A stretch of 64,000 bases of DNA from NCBI GenBank assembly GCA_036825615.1, contig DAISXY010000012.1, positions 59,142 through 123,141 of the forward strand, in the 5' to 3' direction. Below the pieces are notes generated by a model that saw only the letters and a list, made by a program, of their open reading frames with translations, ran no database searches and had not been told where the DNA came from. The position numbers and the translations under genes are program-made. Below, in pieces: positions 51,481 through 60,841 of the stretch (within the stretch, counting starts at the first letter, position 1; each line of letters begins with the position of its first letter). Source of the DNA: JAICXG01 sp036825615. GTDB taxonomy: Bacteria > Verrucomicrobiota > Verrucomicrobiia > Chthoniobacterales > UBA10450.

Positions 51481-52794
51481 ATGGACATAGCAATCATCGG
51501 ATCCGGCTACGTTGGGCTGGTCACCGGCGCGTGTTTCGCCGATGTCGGTCATAACGTCATTTGCGTCGATAATGACGAGCGCAAGATCGAATCGCTGCGC
51601 CGGGGCAGGATCCCGATCTACGAGCCCGGGCTGGAAGAGATCGTCCATCGCAACGTCTCCGCGCAACGGCTCCGTTTCAGCGGCAGCATCAAGGAAGGGG
51701 TCGACAATGCGCAGGTGGTTTTCATCGCCGTGCCGACGCCACAGGATGCCGACGGGAGCGTGGACCTGAGTTTCATCGAAAAAGTGGCGCGCGAGATCGC
51801 GGGCGTGCTGAGGGATTATCGCGTCATCGTTGATAAGAGCACCGTCCCGGTCAAGACCGGCGAGAAAGTCGCCGAATCGATCAAACGCTACAACAAACAC
51901 GGCGCCGAGTTTGATGTTGTGAGCAACCCCGAATTTCTCCGCGAAGGTTGCGCGGTGGCTGACTTGATGAAACCGGACAGGATCGTGATCGGCGCTCAGA
52001 GCGAGCGCGCGATTGACCTCATGAAAAAAATTTACGAGCCTTTCATGGCGCCGATCCTCGTCACCGATATCAACAGCGCCGAACTCATCAAGCACGCCGC
52101 CAATTCCTTCCTCGCGCTCAAGATTTCCTACATCAACGCCCTCTCCGCGATCTGTGACGCGAGCGGCGCCGATGTGGAGAAGGTTGCCGATGGGATCGGG
52201 ATGGACCGGCGAATTGGAAGAAATTTCCTCAACGCCGGGATCGGCTACGGCGGCTCCTGCTTTCCGAAGGACATCGCCGCCTTCATCACGATCAGCGATC
52301 AGCTCGGCGTCCCCTTCGATCTGTTGAAGGAAGTGCAGCGGATCAATGCGGCGCAGAAGGAGCGCTTCCTCAAAACCATTCGGGACGCGCTCTGGGTCTT
52401 GCGGGACAAGAAGATCGCGGTCTGGGGTTTGACTTTCAAACCGAACACCGACGACATCCGCTCCTCGGTCGCGATCGATCTCGTTGCCGACATGTTACGC
52501 GAAGGGGCGCAGGTCTCGGCCTACGATCCCAAAGGGATGGAAAAAGCGCGCCAGGTAAAGGCGATCGCCGATGCTCGATTGACAGACACCGCGATGGAAG
52601 CGGTGGAAGGTGCAGAAGCGCTCATTATCGCGACCGAGTGGGATGAATTTGCCAATGTCGACCTCGCCACCGTGCGGGAAAAGATGCATACGCCTCTGGT
52701 CTTCGACGGGCGCAATCTTTACGACCCCGAGACGATGCAGAAGCTCGGCTTCCATTACACTTCGATTGGCCGGCCGCAGCGCAAACTTGCCTGA
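51481..52794 (+). CDS. ugd: UDP-glucose 6-dehydrogenase
   Basis: 437 residues. Rossmann start IAIIGSGYVGLVTGACFADVGH, STVPVKTG, NPEFLREGCAV, catalytic Cys in GYGGSCFPKD (about 260), and the C-terminal Rossmann segment KIAVWGLTFKPNTDDIRSS. It oxidises UDP-glucose to UDP-glucuronate for surface polysaccharides, so it can feed the export locus at 20-28 kb. Its stop overlaps the likely TTG start of rsmB by 8 nt. Confidence 0.96.
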   Translation: MDIAIIGSGYVGLVTGACFADVGHNVICVDNDERKIESLRRGRIPIYEPGLEEIVHRNVSAQRLRFSGSIKEGVDNAQVVFIAVPTPQDADGSVDLSFIEKVAREIAGVLRDYRVIVDKSTVPVKTGEKVAESIKRYNKHGAEFDVVSNPEFLREGCAVADLMKPDRIVIGAQSERAIDLMKKIYEPFMAPILVTDINSAELIKHAANSFLALKISYINALSAICDASGADVEKVADGIGMDRRIGRNFLNAGIGYGGSCFPKDIAAFITISDQLGVPFDLLKEVQRINAAQKERFLKTIRDALWVLRDKKIAVWGLTFKPNTDDIRSSVAIDLVADMLREGAQVSAYDPKGMEKARQVKAIADARLTDTAMEAVEGAEALIIATEWDEFANVDLATVREKMHTPLVFDGRNLYDPETMQKLGFHYTSIGRPQRKLA

Positions 52795-54028
52795 CCCGAA
52801 TCGCCAAACCGCGCGCGCTCTCGCCTTACGCGCTCTCAGTCGCTGGCGCCGAAGCCGCACCTTTGCCGAACGGATCGCGGAGCAAACTTTCGCGTCGGCT
52901 GCTCCGCGCGGTTCGGATCGCGCTTTTGCCCTCGAGCTTTTTTATGGCGTCCTGCGCAATCTGAGCCTGCTCGATTTCTGGATCGCGCAACTGCGGCGCG
53001 AACACCTCGAAGAAAGCGCGCGCGATATTCTGCGCCTCGGCCTCTACCAGATCATGCTCCTCGATACCGCCCCGCACGCCGCGGTGTTTGAAACCGTCGA
53101 GCTGGCGCGCCCGCGCACGCGCAATCTCGTCAACGCCGTGCTTCGCCGCGCGCTCCGGGAAAAGTCGAGTCTGACGAGTGCGGCCGAGGCCCAGCCTGTG
53201 GCGGTCCGGTTTTCGCACCCGGAATTCCTCATCGCCAAATGGGCGCGGCAATTCGGACTAGAGGCAGCCGCTGAGCTGTGTCGCTGGAATAATCGACCCG
53301 CTCCCGTCTACGCGCGGATCAACCGGCTCCGCACCAGCTCCGAAAACTTCTTGCAGCAACATCCGGAGACGCGTCCTGTTTCCGGACGAGAAAACTACGT
53401 CGTGCTCAGCGATCCGATCGCTGCCGCGCAAACCGGCGACTGTTACGTGCAGGATCCGAGCACCGCTCTTGCCTGTGAACTTTTGCGCCCGCTCCAAGGT
53501 GAAACCGTGCTCGATGCCTGCGCCGCCCCCGGTGGCAAAACCGCCTATCTCGCCGAATTGATGGCAAATGACGGCGAACTTGTTGCCGCCGACCGCGACG
53601 AACTGCGGCTCGCGCGCCTGCACGACAATCTCGTCAGGCTGAATGCCACCGTCGCGCGGACGATTTTGTGCGACTGGACCGATGCCGCTTCGATTCGCGC
53701 GGCCAATCCAAATCGGCAAACGTTCGACAAGATCCTGGTCGACGCGCCCTGTTCCAACACCGGCGTGATGCGCCGCCGGGTCGATGTGCGCTGGCGCTTG
53801 GAGCCGGCTGACTTTGGCCGGATGGCAAGGCAACAGCTCGCGATCCTGCGCGGGGTCGCGGGCTTCCTCAAACCGGGCGGTTCGTTAGTCTACAGCACCT
53901 GCAGCCTCGAAGCGGAAGAAAATCGCGAAGTGGTGGAGAATTTTCTAAAAGAACACCGGAGTTTTCGCCTAACGAACGAGAAACAGAGTCTGCCCTTTCG
54001 CGACGGATACGACGGGGCCTATGCCGCC

Positions 54029-54052
<24 letters not shown>
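52787..54052 (+). CDS. rsmB: 16S rRNA m5C967 methyltransferase RsmB-like
   Basis: 421 residues from TTG 52787; the frame continues upstream only as a shadow of ugd. Residues 1-140 are a NusB-like RNA-binding domain (ALRALSRWRRSRTFAERIAE, LELFYGVLRNLSLLDFWI). The RsmB/Fmu methyltransferase domain follows with LDACAAPGGKTAYLAE (motif I), LVDAPCSNTGVMRRR and LVYSTCSLEAEENREVV with the two catalytic cysteines. The last residues (ALLSCSCS) are encoded by the edge of repeat C, replacing the usual end of the protein. Confidence 0.92.
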
Positions 54053-54185
<133 letters not shown>

Positions 54186-54224
54186 GGTTTGCATCCACCA
54201 CCGGCGGTGGAATGATAAGCGCCT

Positions 54225-55334
54225 ATGCATGACGCCCGCTTCGATAAACTCGCCGACCTGCTCGTTAACTATTCCACGAGTCTGAAGCGCAACGAGAAAG
54301 TCCTGATCGAGGCCTTTGACGCGCCCGATGAGATGGTGATCGCCCTCATCCGCGCGGCGCGCAAAGCGAAAGCAATTCCATTCGTGCAACTTCAGCGGGC
54401 GCGAGTGACGCGCGAACTGGCGCTTGGGATTGAGGAGCGGCAGCTCGACCTGAGCGCGGCGCACGAGCTGACGCGGATGAAAAAGATGGACGCCTACATC
54501 GCGATCCGCGGGAGCAACAACATCAGCGAACTGGCTGATGTGCCGATCGACAAGATGAAGCTGGTGGCAAAAAAAATGCGACCGCTGCAGGACCAGCGGG
54601 TGCAAAAAACCAAGTGGGTTGTGCTGCGCTGGCCCACCCCGGCAATGGCGCAACTGGCCAACATGAGCACGGAAGCGTTTGAGGATTTCTTCTTCCGCGT
54701 TTGCACCCTTGATTATCGCAAGCTCCAGCCTGGAATGAAGGCGCTCAAGAGCCTGATGGAAAAGACCGACAAGGTGCAGATTAAAGGGCCGGGAACTGAT
54801 CTGCGTTTCAGCATCAAGGGCATACCCGCGATCATCTGTGGCGGAGATCGAAACATCCCGGACGGCGAAGTTTTCAGCTGCCCGGTGAAGGACTCGGTCC
54901 AGGGCCACGTCACCTTTAATGCCCCGAGCGTTTACCAGAGCACTGCGTTCGACAACATCCGGCTCGATTTCCGCGACGGAAAAATCGTCGAAGCGACAAG
55001 CAATCAACCGAAGAAATTAAATGCGGTGCTCGATTCCGACGCCGGCGCGCGCTACATCGGCGAGTTTTCGTTAGGCTGCAATCCTTACATCATGCACCCG
55101 ATGCGCGACATTCTCTTCGACGAGAAGATTGCCGGCTCCTTCCACTTCACTCCCGGCCAGGCCTACAAGGAAGCGGACAACGGCAATCGCAGCCAGGTGC
55201 ATTGGGACATGGTCAGCATCCAGCGCAAGGAGTACGGCGGGGGCGAAATTTACTTTGACGGCAAGCTCGTCCGGCGGGACGGGAAATTCCTTCCCAAGGC
55301 TTTGCGTTCGCTCAATTGGGAAAACTTCAGCTAA
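54225..55334 (+). CDS. M29 family aminopeptidase
   Basis: 369 residues. FDKLADLLVNYSTSLKRNEKVLIE is the N-terminal start of the AmpS/thermophilic aminopeptidase family. The metal-binding C-terminal domain shows GEFSLGCNPYI, HPMRDILFDEKIAGSFHFTPGQAY and NRSQVHWDMV, containing the Glu, His and Asp ligands for the two metal ions. It is a cytoplasmic metallo-exopeptidase. Length is slightly short (about 400 is usual). The GH57 frame starts 60 nt beyond its stop when GTG 55394 is used. Confidence 0.9.
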   Translation: MHDARFDKLADLLVNYSTSLKRNEKVLIEAFDAPDEMVIALIRAARKAKAIPFVQLQRARVTRELALGIEERQLDLSAAHELTRMKKMDAYIAIRGSNNISELADVPIDKMKLVAKKMRPLQDQRVQKTKWVVLRWPTPAMAQLANMSTEAFEDFFFRVCTLDYRKLQPGMKALKSLMEKTDKVQIKGPGTDLRFSIKGIPAIICGGDRNIPDGEVFSCPVKDSVQGHVTFNAPSVYQSTAFDNIRLDFRDGKIVEATSNQPKKLNAVLDSDAGARYIGEFSLGCNPYIMHPMRDILFDEKIAGSFHFTPGQAYKEADNGNRSQVHWDMVSIQRKEYGGGEIYFDGKLVRRDGKFLPKALRSLNWENFS

Positions 55335-55393
55335 GGAGGCGGAATCGTAATCTCCGCCGTATCGACGCGGAGCTGTCGTGGTCGCGCCGGCGT

Positions 55394-56968
55394 GTGCCCG
55401 GATCCTTCGCGCTCATCCTTCATGCGCACCTGCCCTTCGTCCGGCATCCGGAGCACGAAGATTTTCTCGAGGAAGAGTGGCTTTTTGCAGCGATCACCGA
55501 AAGTTACATCCCGCTCCTCCGCATCCTGCGCCGGCTGGCAACGGACGAAATTCCCTTCAAACTCGCGCTCTCGCTGACGCCAACCCTCGGCGCGATGCTT
55601 GGCGACGAGCTGCTTCAGCGGCGTTATTTGCGCCATCTCGAGCGGCTGATCGGTCTCGCTCGCCAGGAGCTTGAGCGAAACAGAAATACGCCGGAGCTTG
55701 CGAACCTGTCACGATTCTATCGCGACTTCTTTGTTGAGACGCGCTCCTTTTACGACCAAATCCTGGGGCGCGATGTCGTAAAATCGTTTCGCGAGTTACA
55801 GGATGCCGGACATCTGGAAATTATCGGCAGCGCCGCCACCCACGCATTCCTGCCGCTGTTTCAGGATTTCCCCGAAGCGCAGCGCGCCCAAATCGCTATC
55901 GGGCGTGACACCCATCGGGAATTATTCGGCCGCGATCCGGCGGGATTCTGGCTGCCGGAATGCGGCTACAGCGATGGACTCGATTCGATTTTGCAGAGTG
56001 GGAATATTCGGTGGTTTGTCCTCGATTCGCATGGCCTGATTTTCGGGGAGCCGCGGCCGCAAAATGCGATTTTCGCTCCGGCTTACACTCCGGCCGGTCC
56101 GGCGATGTTCGCGCGCGATCGTGAATCGAATCGCGATGTCTGGAGCGCGCAATCGGGTTATCCGGGCGATCCGCTTTACCGGGATTTCTACCGCGACATT
56201 GGCTTTGATCGGAGCGAGGAGGAATTGGCACCTTTTCTGCGCCCGGTCGGGGTGCGCAAATTCAGCGGGATTAAATATCACCGCGTGAGCACGGGCACGG
56301 CCAAGGAGCTTTACGATCCGGTCGCCGGACTTGCCCGGGCCGATCATCACGCGCACGATTTTTTCATAAAGTGCGCGGACCGGTTGCGCGGTTTCGAGCA
56401 TGGCGACTTTCACCCAATCATCGTTAGTCCATTTGATGCCGAGTTGTTCGGGCACTGGTGGTTTGAAGGGCCGCGCTTTCTCGAAAGCTTCATCCGCCGG
56501 GTCGCAGCCGCGCCGGAGCAATTCAGCCTGACGACTCCTGCTGAATATCTCGAACGCAATCCAGCGCTGCAGATTGTGAAGCCGAATCCTTCGAGCTGGG
56601 GCGAGCGCGGGTTCAGCGGCGTCTGGCTGGATGAAGCCAACGCCTGGATTTATCCCCATCTTCACGCCGCCACCCGCCGGATGACCGATTTGGCCGGGAA
56701 GCACCGCGACACGCATGACGTCGCAATCGAACGCGCCCTTCGCCAGGCCGGCCGCGAGTTGCTCCTCGCGCAGGCGAGTGACTGGGCTTTCCTCATCAAG
56801 ACCAAAAGCGCGCCGGAATACGCCACCCGGCGAACGAAAGAGCATCTCCAGCATTTCAATCGCCTCTGCGAACAAATCGCCGGCGCCCGAATCGATCCTG
56901 AATTTCTTGGCGAACGCGAAGCCCGCGCTAATCTCTTCCCGAATTTGAACTGGCGATATTTCCTTTAG
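55394..56968 (+). CDS. GH57 1,4-alpha-glucan branching enzyme
   Basis: 524 residues from GTG 55394 (MPGSFALILHAHLPF); an ATG at 55316 overlaps the aminopeptidase gene. GH57 conserved regions are LHAHLPFVRHPE, the nucleophile Glu in GFWLPECGYSDGLD (about 190) and the acid Asp in SPFDAELFGHWWFEGP (about 345). The length of about 525 residues and NPSSWGERGFSGVWLDEANAWIYPH near the end match bacterial/archaeal GH57 branching enzymes, which create alpha-1,6 branches in glycogen. No glgA/glgC is adjacent. Confidence 0.92.
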   Translation: MPGSFALILHAHLPFVRHPEHEDFLEEEWLFAAITESYIPLLRILRRLATDEIPFKLALSLTPTLGAMLGDELLQRRYLRHLERLIGLARQELERNRNTPELANLSRFYRDFFVETRSFYDQILGRDVVKSFRELQDAGHLEIIGSAATHAFLPLFQDFPEAQRAQIAIGRDTHRELFGRDPAGFWLPECGYSDGLDSILQSGNIRWFVLDSHGLIFGEPRPQNAIFAPAYTPAGPAMFARDRESNRDVWSAQSGYPGDPLYRDFYRDIGFDRSEEELAPFLRPVGVRKFSGIKYHRVSTGTAKELYDPVAGLARADHHAHDFFIKCADRLRGFEHGDFHPIIVSPFDAELFGHWWFEGPRFLESFIRRVAAAPEQFSLTTPAEYLERNPALQIVKPNPSSWGERGFSGVWLDEANAWIYPHLHAATRRMTDLAGKHRDTHDVAIERALRQAGRELLLAQASDWAFLIKTKSAPEYATRRTKEHLQHFNRLCEQIAGARIDPEFLGEREARANLFPNLNWRYFL

Positions 56969-56980
56969 CCGATTCTCGAC

Positions 56981-58225
56981 ATGCGTATCGCCATCTTCCT
57001 TTTCCTGCTTGGCCTGACCACGGCCGTCGCTCAGGAGTCGCCCAGCCCGGCGGCAACGGCATCGTCATCGCCCGTGCCGCTTCGCAACCTCACGTTGCGC
57101 TTCGCGCTCCCGCCGCTCGAGGGCACGATCAGCCTCGGGATTTACGATCAATCCGGCAAACTTGTCCGCGTTCTTCACCGCGAAGACACGGTCGCGGATT
57201 TTACCCCCGGACACGACGCGCTCGAGACCAGCTGGGACGGCGCTGACGATGATGGCAGCCCCCTGCCGGCGGGAAAGTACCACGGGCGCGGCTTTGTCGT
57301 CGGCGACGAGATCAAAGTCGAGGGCGTGGATTACTTCTTCAATGATTGGGTGGCCGATGATCGGTCGCCCCACGTCCGCTCGTTAGGCCAGCTTTGGATG
57401 CAGGGAGCCGTCCTGCAAATCAGTGCCCAGCTCGCCGGAGGAAGGGAAACGACCCTGGTCTGCGATGGTGCGACCGGGGCGATCAAAGGTCAGCTTCCGC
57501 CGCGCTCCGGCGCGCACTGCCCCGAGGTGCCGGCGCTGCCGAATCTTGTTTCTCCAATTGATTGCGCCGCGGGCCGCGATCATACCACCTGGTTTGTCGA
57601 CTCACTTGGCGGCGAAGGCGCGCGTGAAGTGAAGCAGATTTCGTCAACAAATCAGCTGCTCCGCCGGCTCGCCTACGCCGCGGGTGAACCGCAGCCGCAA
57701 CGGATCGAAGCGGCACCGGACGAGGAGAAGATTTTTCTCGTCGAAGGAAACGAGCATCTCCAACGGCTCCGCGCGCTCGAACTGGTCAAGACCACAACCG
57801 CGGGCGCAAACGAGGCGGTCTCGGATTGGAAGACGGTCTTTGAGAAGAAGATCATCGCGCACCAGAATTTCGGGCTCGAGGATGGAAAACCGGTGCCCGG
57901 TTCCGCCGGATCTTCGCCGTCGCCGGAGAAGATCGCGCAAAAGCTGCGGCCGGATCCGTTGCAGCACGATCAGCCCGGCCGGGTCGAGCTGGCCGTCGGC
58001 TTCGACGAAAACGGCAGCTTCCTCAAAACCGCCGACGGCCTCCCGCTCCGCACCCTTAGCGAGACACCGAATCTGATTCGGGCGGTGATGGGCCGGCCTA
58101 ACGACAGCACGATCGATGTCTTTCAGGACGACGGCGCCGTGGTCGAGCAGTTCCGCATTTCCAATCTCACACAAATGATCCCGTTCGACTGCGGCGAGTT
58201 CGAGTTGAAGCCGGCGCGCCCCTAA
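56981..58225 (+). CDS. secreted protein with FlgD-like Ig domain
   Basis: 414 residues with signal peptide (RIAIFLFLLGLTTAVAQ). Residues about 30-120 resemble the FlgD Ig-like fold (LGIYDQSGKLVRVLHRE, DALETSWDGADDDGSPLPAGKYHGRGFV), an accessory module of many secreted enzymes. The remaining 300 residues, with beta-propeller-like stretches (DHTTWFVDSLGGEGAREVKQI), were not recognised. The TAA stop (58223-58225) overlaps the TAG stop of the convergent sulfite oxidase-like gene inside one copy of the CCCTAACGA motif. Confidence 0.75.
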   Translation: MRIAIFLFLLGLTTAVAQESPSPAATASSSPVPLRNLTLRFALPPLEGTISLGIYDQSGKLVRVLHREDTVADFTPGHDALETSWDGADDDGSPLPAGKYHGRGFVVGDEIKVEGVDYFFNDWVADDRSPHVRSLGQLWMQGAVLQISAQLAGGRETTLVCDGATGAIKGQLPPRSGAHCPEVPALPNLVSPIDCAAGRDHTTWFVDSLGGEGAREVKQISSTNQLLRRLAYAAGEPQPQRIEAAPDEEKIFLVEGNEHLQRLRALELVKTTTAGANEAVSDWKTVFEKKIIAHQNFGLEDGKPVPGSAGSSPSPEKIAQKLRPDPLQHDQPGRVELAVGFDENGSFLKTADGLPLRTLSETPNLIRAVMGRPNDSTIDVFQDDGAVVEQFRISNLTQMIPFDCGEFELKPARP

Positions 58226-59265
58226 CGAATCTCGACCTCGACCGGGATGCAGTGGTTGATCATGTAGCTGCCGCGATTTGCATCCCGCTCCATTGGCTGG
58301 GTGCGCCCGCGCGAATCGGTCGCGCGCGCGATCAGGCGGCGAATCGAGCGTTCCTCCGGCACCGACCAGTCGTAATGCCACAATCGCCAGCTGTCCGCCG
58401 CCCGATCCTCGCCTAACGACGCCTCGGCCCAGCTCTTTCCCTCGTCGACGCTCAGCTCAACCCGCGCGATCTCGGCGTTGGCCGTCCAGGCCGCGCCGCG
58501 CACCTGATAGCTGCTGCCGGCCGGGATCGCTTCGCCGTGGCTCGGTCGCGCGATCGCCGCTTTCACCTGCATCTCGGTGATTGGCACCAGTCGTGCGCCC
58601 CCATCCGCCGGTTCCCAAAAAGCGTAATCCACCGTCTGGTAATAGCCTTGAAACGGCTCTGCCGTGACGATGATGCGCTGGAGCCATTTCACCGCCGCCA
58701 TCCCGTACCAGCCGGGAACAATCGCGCGCAGCGGAAAACCGTGCGCCGGGGTGAGCGGCTCGCCATTCATTTGCAGCGCGAGAAGAACATCGCGGCCCGC
58801 CTTGCCTAACGACAAGCTGCGGGAATAATGCACTTGGCCCGCCGGCCGCGGTGGCTCGGCGATCGTGCCGCTGTCCGCCCCTTCCAAAATCACCTCGCAG
58901 GCGTTCTCGGCGCAGCCGGCTTCAGCGAGCAATTCGCCTAACGACACTCCGGTCCACTCCGCGTTCCCGACCGCACCCATTTCCCACTGCACGCCTTTCG
59001 CTTTCGGCTGGAGAAAAATCCGGCTGTTCCCGGCGCATTCCATCGTCACCGGACGAGTAATCATCCGCCGGCCGCCGAGGTCGGCGTGCGAGAGCTCGAG
59101 CGGGCGCGCGACCGCTCCTTCGATCCGCAGCCGCCACCGGGCGAGATCGATTTTCGGCATGGCAAAATGGGAGCGGACGTAAAACTTGTGGTTAGGCGTG
59201 ATGAAGCTCTCGAGCGCGGAGAACGGCATCTCGAGATTGGCTGGTTCTTTTTCGCGAATGATCAT
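58222..59265 (-). CDS. molybdopterin-dependent sulfite oxidase-like enzyme
   Basis: 347 residues from ATG 59265, overlapping the cutA stop (ATGA). The Moco-binding domain (about 20-210) has HFAMPKIDLARWRLRIEG, the molybdenum-ligand Cys in MECAGNSRIF (about 85), and GFPLRAIVPGWYGMAAVKWL. The C-terminal Mo-co dimerisation domain contains VRGAAWTANAEIARVELSVDEG. No heme domain and no signal peptide are visible, so a cytoplasmic sulfite or related oxidoreductase is likely. Three 9-mer copies lie within it. Confidence 0.88.
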   Translation of the reverse strand: MIIREKEPANLEMPFSALESFITPNHKFYVRSHFAMPKIDLARWRLRIEGAVARPLELSHADLGGRRMITRPVTMECAGNSRIFLQPKAKGVQWEMGAVGNAEWTGVSLGELLAEAGCAENACEVILEGADSGTIAEPPRPAGQVHYSRSLSLGKAGRDVLLALQMNGEPLTPAHGFPLRAIVPGWYGMAAVKWLQRIIVTAEPFQGYYQTVDYAFWEPADGGARLVPITEMQVKAAIARPSHGEAIPAGSSYQVRGAAWTANAEIARVELSVDEGKSWAEASLGEDRAADSWRLWHYDWSVPEERSIRRLIARATDSRGRTQPMERDANRGSYMINHCIPVEVEIR

Positions 59266-59582
59266 CGGCAATTCTCCGCCACCCATTCCAGATACTGGGG
59301 CAAACCTTCGGCGACCCGGAAGGCAATAATTTCCGGCACTTCGTACGGGTGCAGCTCGCGCAACGTAGTTTGAAATAGATCAAGCCGGCTGGCGCTGGTC
59401 TTAAAGAACGCGAGCGTCTCAGTCGCCTCCTCGATCCGACCCTCCCAGCGGTAGATCGATTCGATTGCCGGCAGCACGTTAACGCAGGCGGCACACCGCT
59501 GTTCCACCAGCTCGCGGCCAACCCGGCGCGCGGTTGCCGGATCGGGAAAAGTGCTGAGGACGAGATAAGCGTCGTCCGGCAT
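59262..59582 (-). CDS. cutA: CutA family divalent-ion tolerance protein
   Basis: 106 residues from ATG 59582 (MPDDAYLVLSTFPD); longer starts run into mnmA. AACVNVLPAIESIYRWEGRIEEATETLAFFKT and HPYEVPEIIAFRVAEG are the CutA1 signatures of a ferredoxin-like trimer. The stop overlaps the next gene (ATGA). It lies 5 nt after mnmA. Confidence 0.94.
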   Translation of the reverse strand: MPDDAYLVLSTFPDPATARRVGRELVEQRCAACVNVLPAIESIYRWEGRIEEATETLAFFKTSASRLDLFQTTLRELHPYEVPEIIAFRVAEGLPQYLEWVAENCR

Positions 59583-59587
59583 ATTCC

Positions 59588-60772
59588 TCAGGCGAGAGCG
59601 ACCGGGGCATGCCGGCAAATCCAACCACCCGCGATGACCACGTCGTCGTCGTAACAGACCGCGGCCTGCCCTGGCGTGACTGCTTTCTGCGGCTCCTTCA
59701 GCCTGACAACTGCGCGATGCCCGTCGAGCGGCTGCAGAATCGCCGGAGTGCCAGGATGGCTGTAACGAATCTTCACCGTCACCTCGATCGGCTCAGCCAG
59801 CGGGGCGCGGCTGCTCCAATTGAGATGATCGATTTCAAATTCCTCTACGAGCAAATCCTCGGCCTCGCCGACAAAGACGCGGTTCGTGCCCGGGTCGATA
59901 TCCACGACGTAGCGCGGACGCGGCGAGCCGCCCGGAAGCCCTTTGCGCTGGCCGATCGTGAACATTTCGATCCCCTCGTGTTCGGCGAGAAAATTGCCTT
60001 CCAGATCATAAATCCCGCCGCGATGAAATTCGGTTTCACCGAGGTGCGAGCGGAGAAACGCCTTGTAATCGTTGCCCGGAACGAAACAGATCTCCTGGCT
60101 GTCGACTTTCTCGGCGACCTTCAAGCCTAACGAACGCGCAATCGACCGGATCTCCGGTTTCGTCATTCGCCCGAGCGGGGTGAGCGCGCGCCGCAACTGC
60201 GCCTGGCGCAGACTGAAGAGGAAATACGACTGGTCCTTGCGCGGGTCGATCCCCTTCCGGAGGATCGCCCGCCTGTAGCCGGGGGCGCTGACCCCGGCCG
60301 CGCGCGATGCGTTTAAACTCTTGCCGGGTTCGGCGCCCCCGTCTGCAGCGGCGGCGTCCGCCGGATGCTCGATGATTGCGTAATGGCCGGTCGCGATGTA
60401 GTCGCAGCCTAACGACTGCGCCTTTTGCCAGAGACTGCCGAACTTGAGCTTTTCGTTGCACATCACGCAGGGGTTCGGGGTACGCCCGGCCTGGTACTCG
60501 CTCGCGAAATAATCGATCACCACCCGCTCGAACTGGCCCGCCTCGTCGACCACGTAATGGGGAATGCCTAACGAATGCGCCACCGCCCGCGCATCGGCGA
60601 TCGCCTGCGGGCCGCAGCATTTGTCCTCCGCGCGCGAGATACAATCCTGCGGCCAGACCTTCATCGTCACGCCGACGACGTCGTAGCCCTGCTCGCGGAG
60701 AAGATACCCCGCGACGCTGGAATCGACTCCGCCGCTCATGCCGAGGAGGACGCGCTCTTTCTTGCCGTTCAT
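59588..60772 (-). CDS. mnmA: tRNA-specific 2-thiouridylase MnmA with in-frame repeat insert
   Basis: 394 residues from ATG 60772 (a start at 60835 adds 21 unlikely residues). PP-loop LLGMSGGVDSSVAGYLL, catalytic Cys in GRTPNPCVMCNEKLKFG (about 102), second Cys in SQEICFVPGND. It thiolates U34 of tRNA Lys/Glu/Gln. Residues about 136-167 are extra compared with the family: the usual step from YAIIEHP to RRAILRKGIDP is interrupted by an Ala/Gly-rich stretch encoded by a palindromic repeat (60272-60355). Catalytic motifs are unaffected. Confidence 0.93.
   Translation of the reverse strand: MNGKKERVLLGMSGGVDSSVAGYLLREQGYDVVGVTMKVWPQDCISRAEDKCCGPQAIADARAVAHSLGIPHYVVDEAGQFERVVIDYFASEYQAGRTPNPCVMCNEKLKFGSLWQKAQSLGCDYIATGHYAIIEHPADAAAADGGAEPGKSLNASRAAGVSAPGYRRAILRKGIDPRKDQSYFLFSLRQAQLRRALTPLGRMTKPEIRSIARSLGLKVAEKVDSQEICFVPGNDYKAFLRSHLGETEFHRGGIYDLEGNFLAEHEGIEMFTIGQRKGLPGGSPRPRYVVDIDPGTNRVFVGEAEDLLVEEFEIDHLNWSSRAPLAEPIEVTVKIRYSHPGTPAILQPLDGHRAVVRLKEPQKAVTPGQAAVCYDDDVVIAGGWICRHAPVALA
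60272..60355. repeat. palindromic repeat D inside mnmA
   Basis: CCTGTAGCCGGGGGCGCTGA then CCCCGGCC, an inverted repeat (GCCGGGG 60278-60284 / CCCCGGC 60292-60298), followed by about 40 bp and GGTTCGGCGCCCCCGTCTGC. It has the layout of a mobile intergenic palindrome yet is read through in frame by mnmA. The start of a similar element, CTCCTGTAGCGACGGTTTGG, appears after rsmE at about 46101. Confidence 0.6.
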
Positions 60773-60841
60773 GGGACGCGTAAGGTCGGTGCGAAGGGCG
60801 GGATGGTCAACGCTCCTCAGCCGCGCAGACACCACAGGGGC

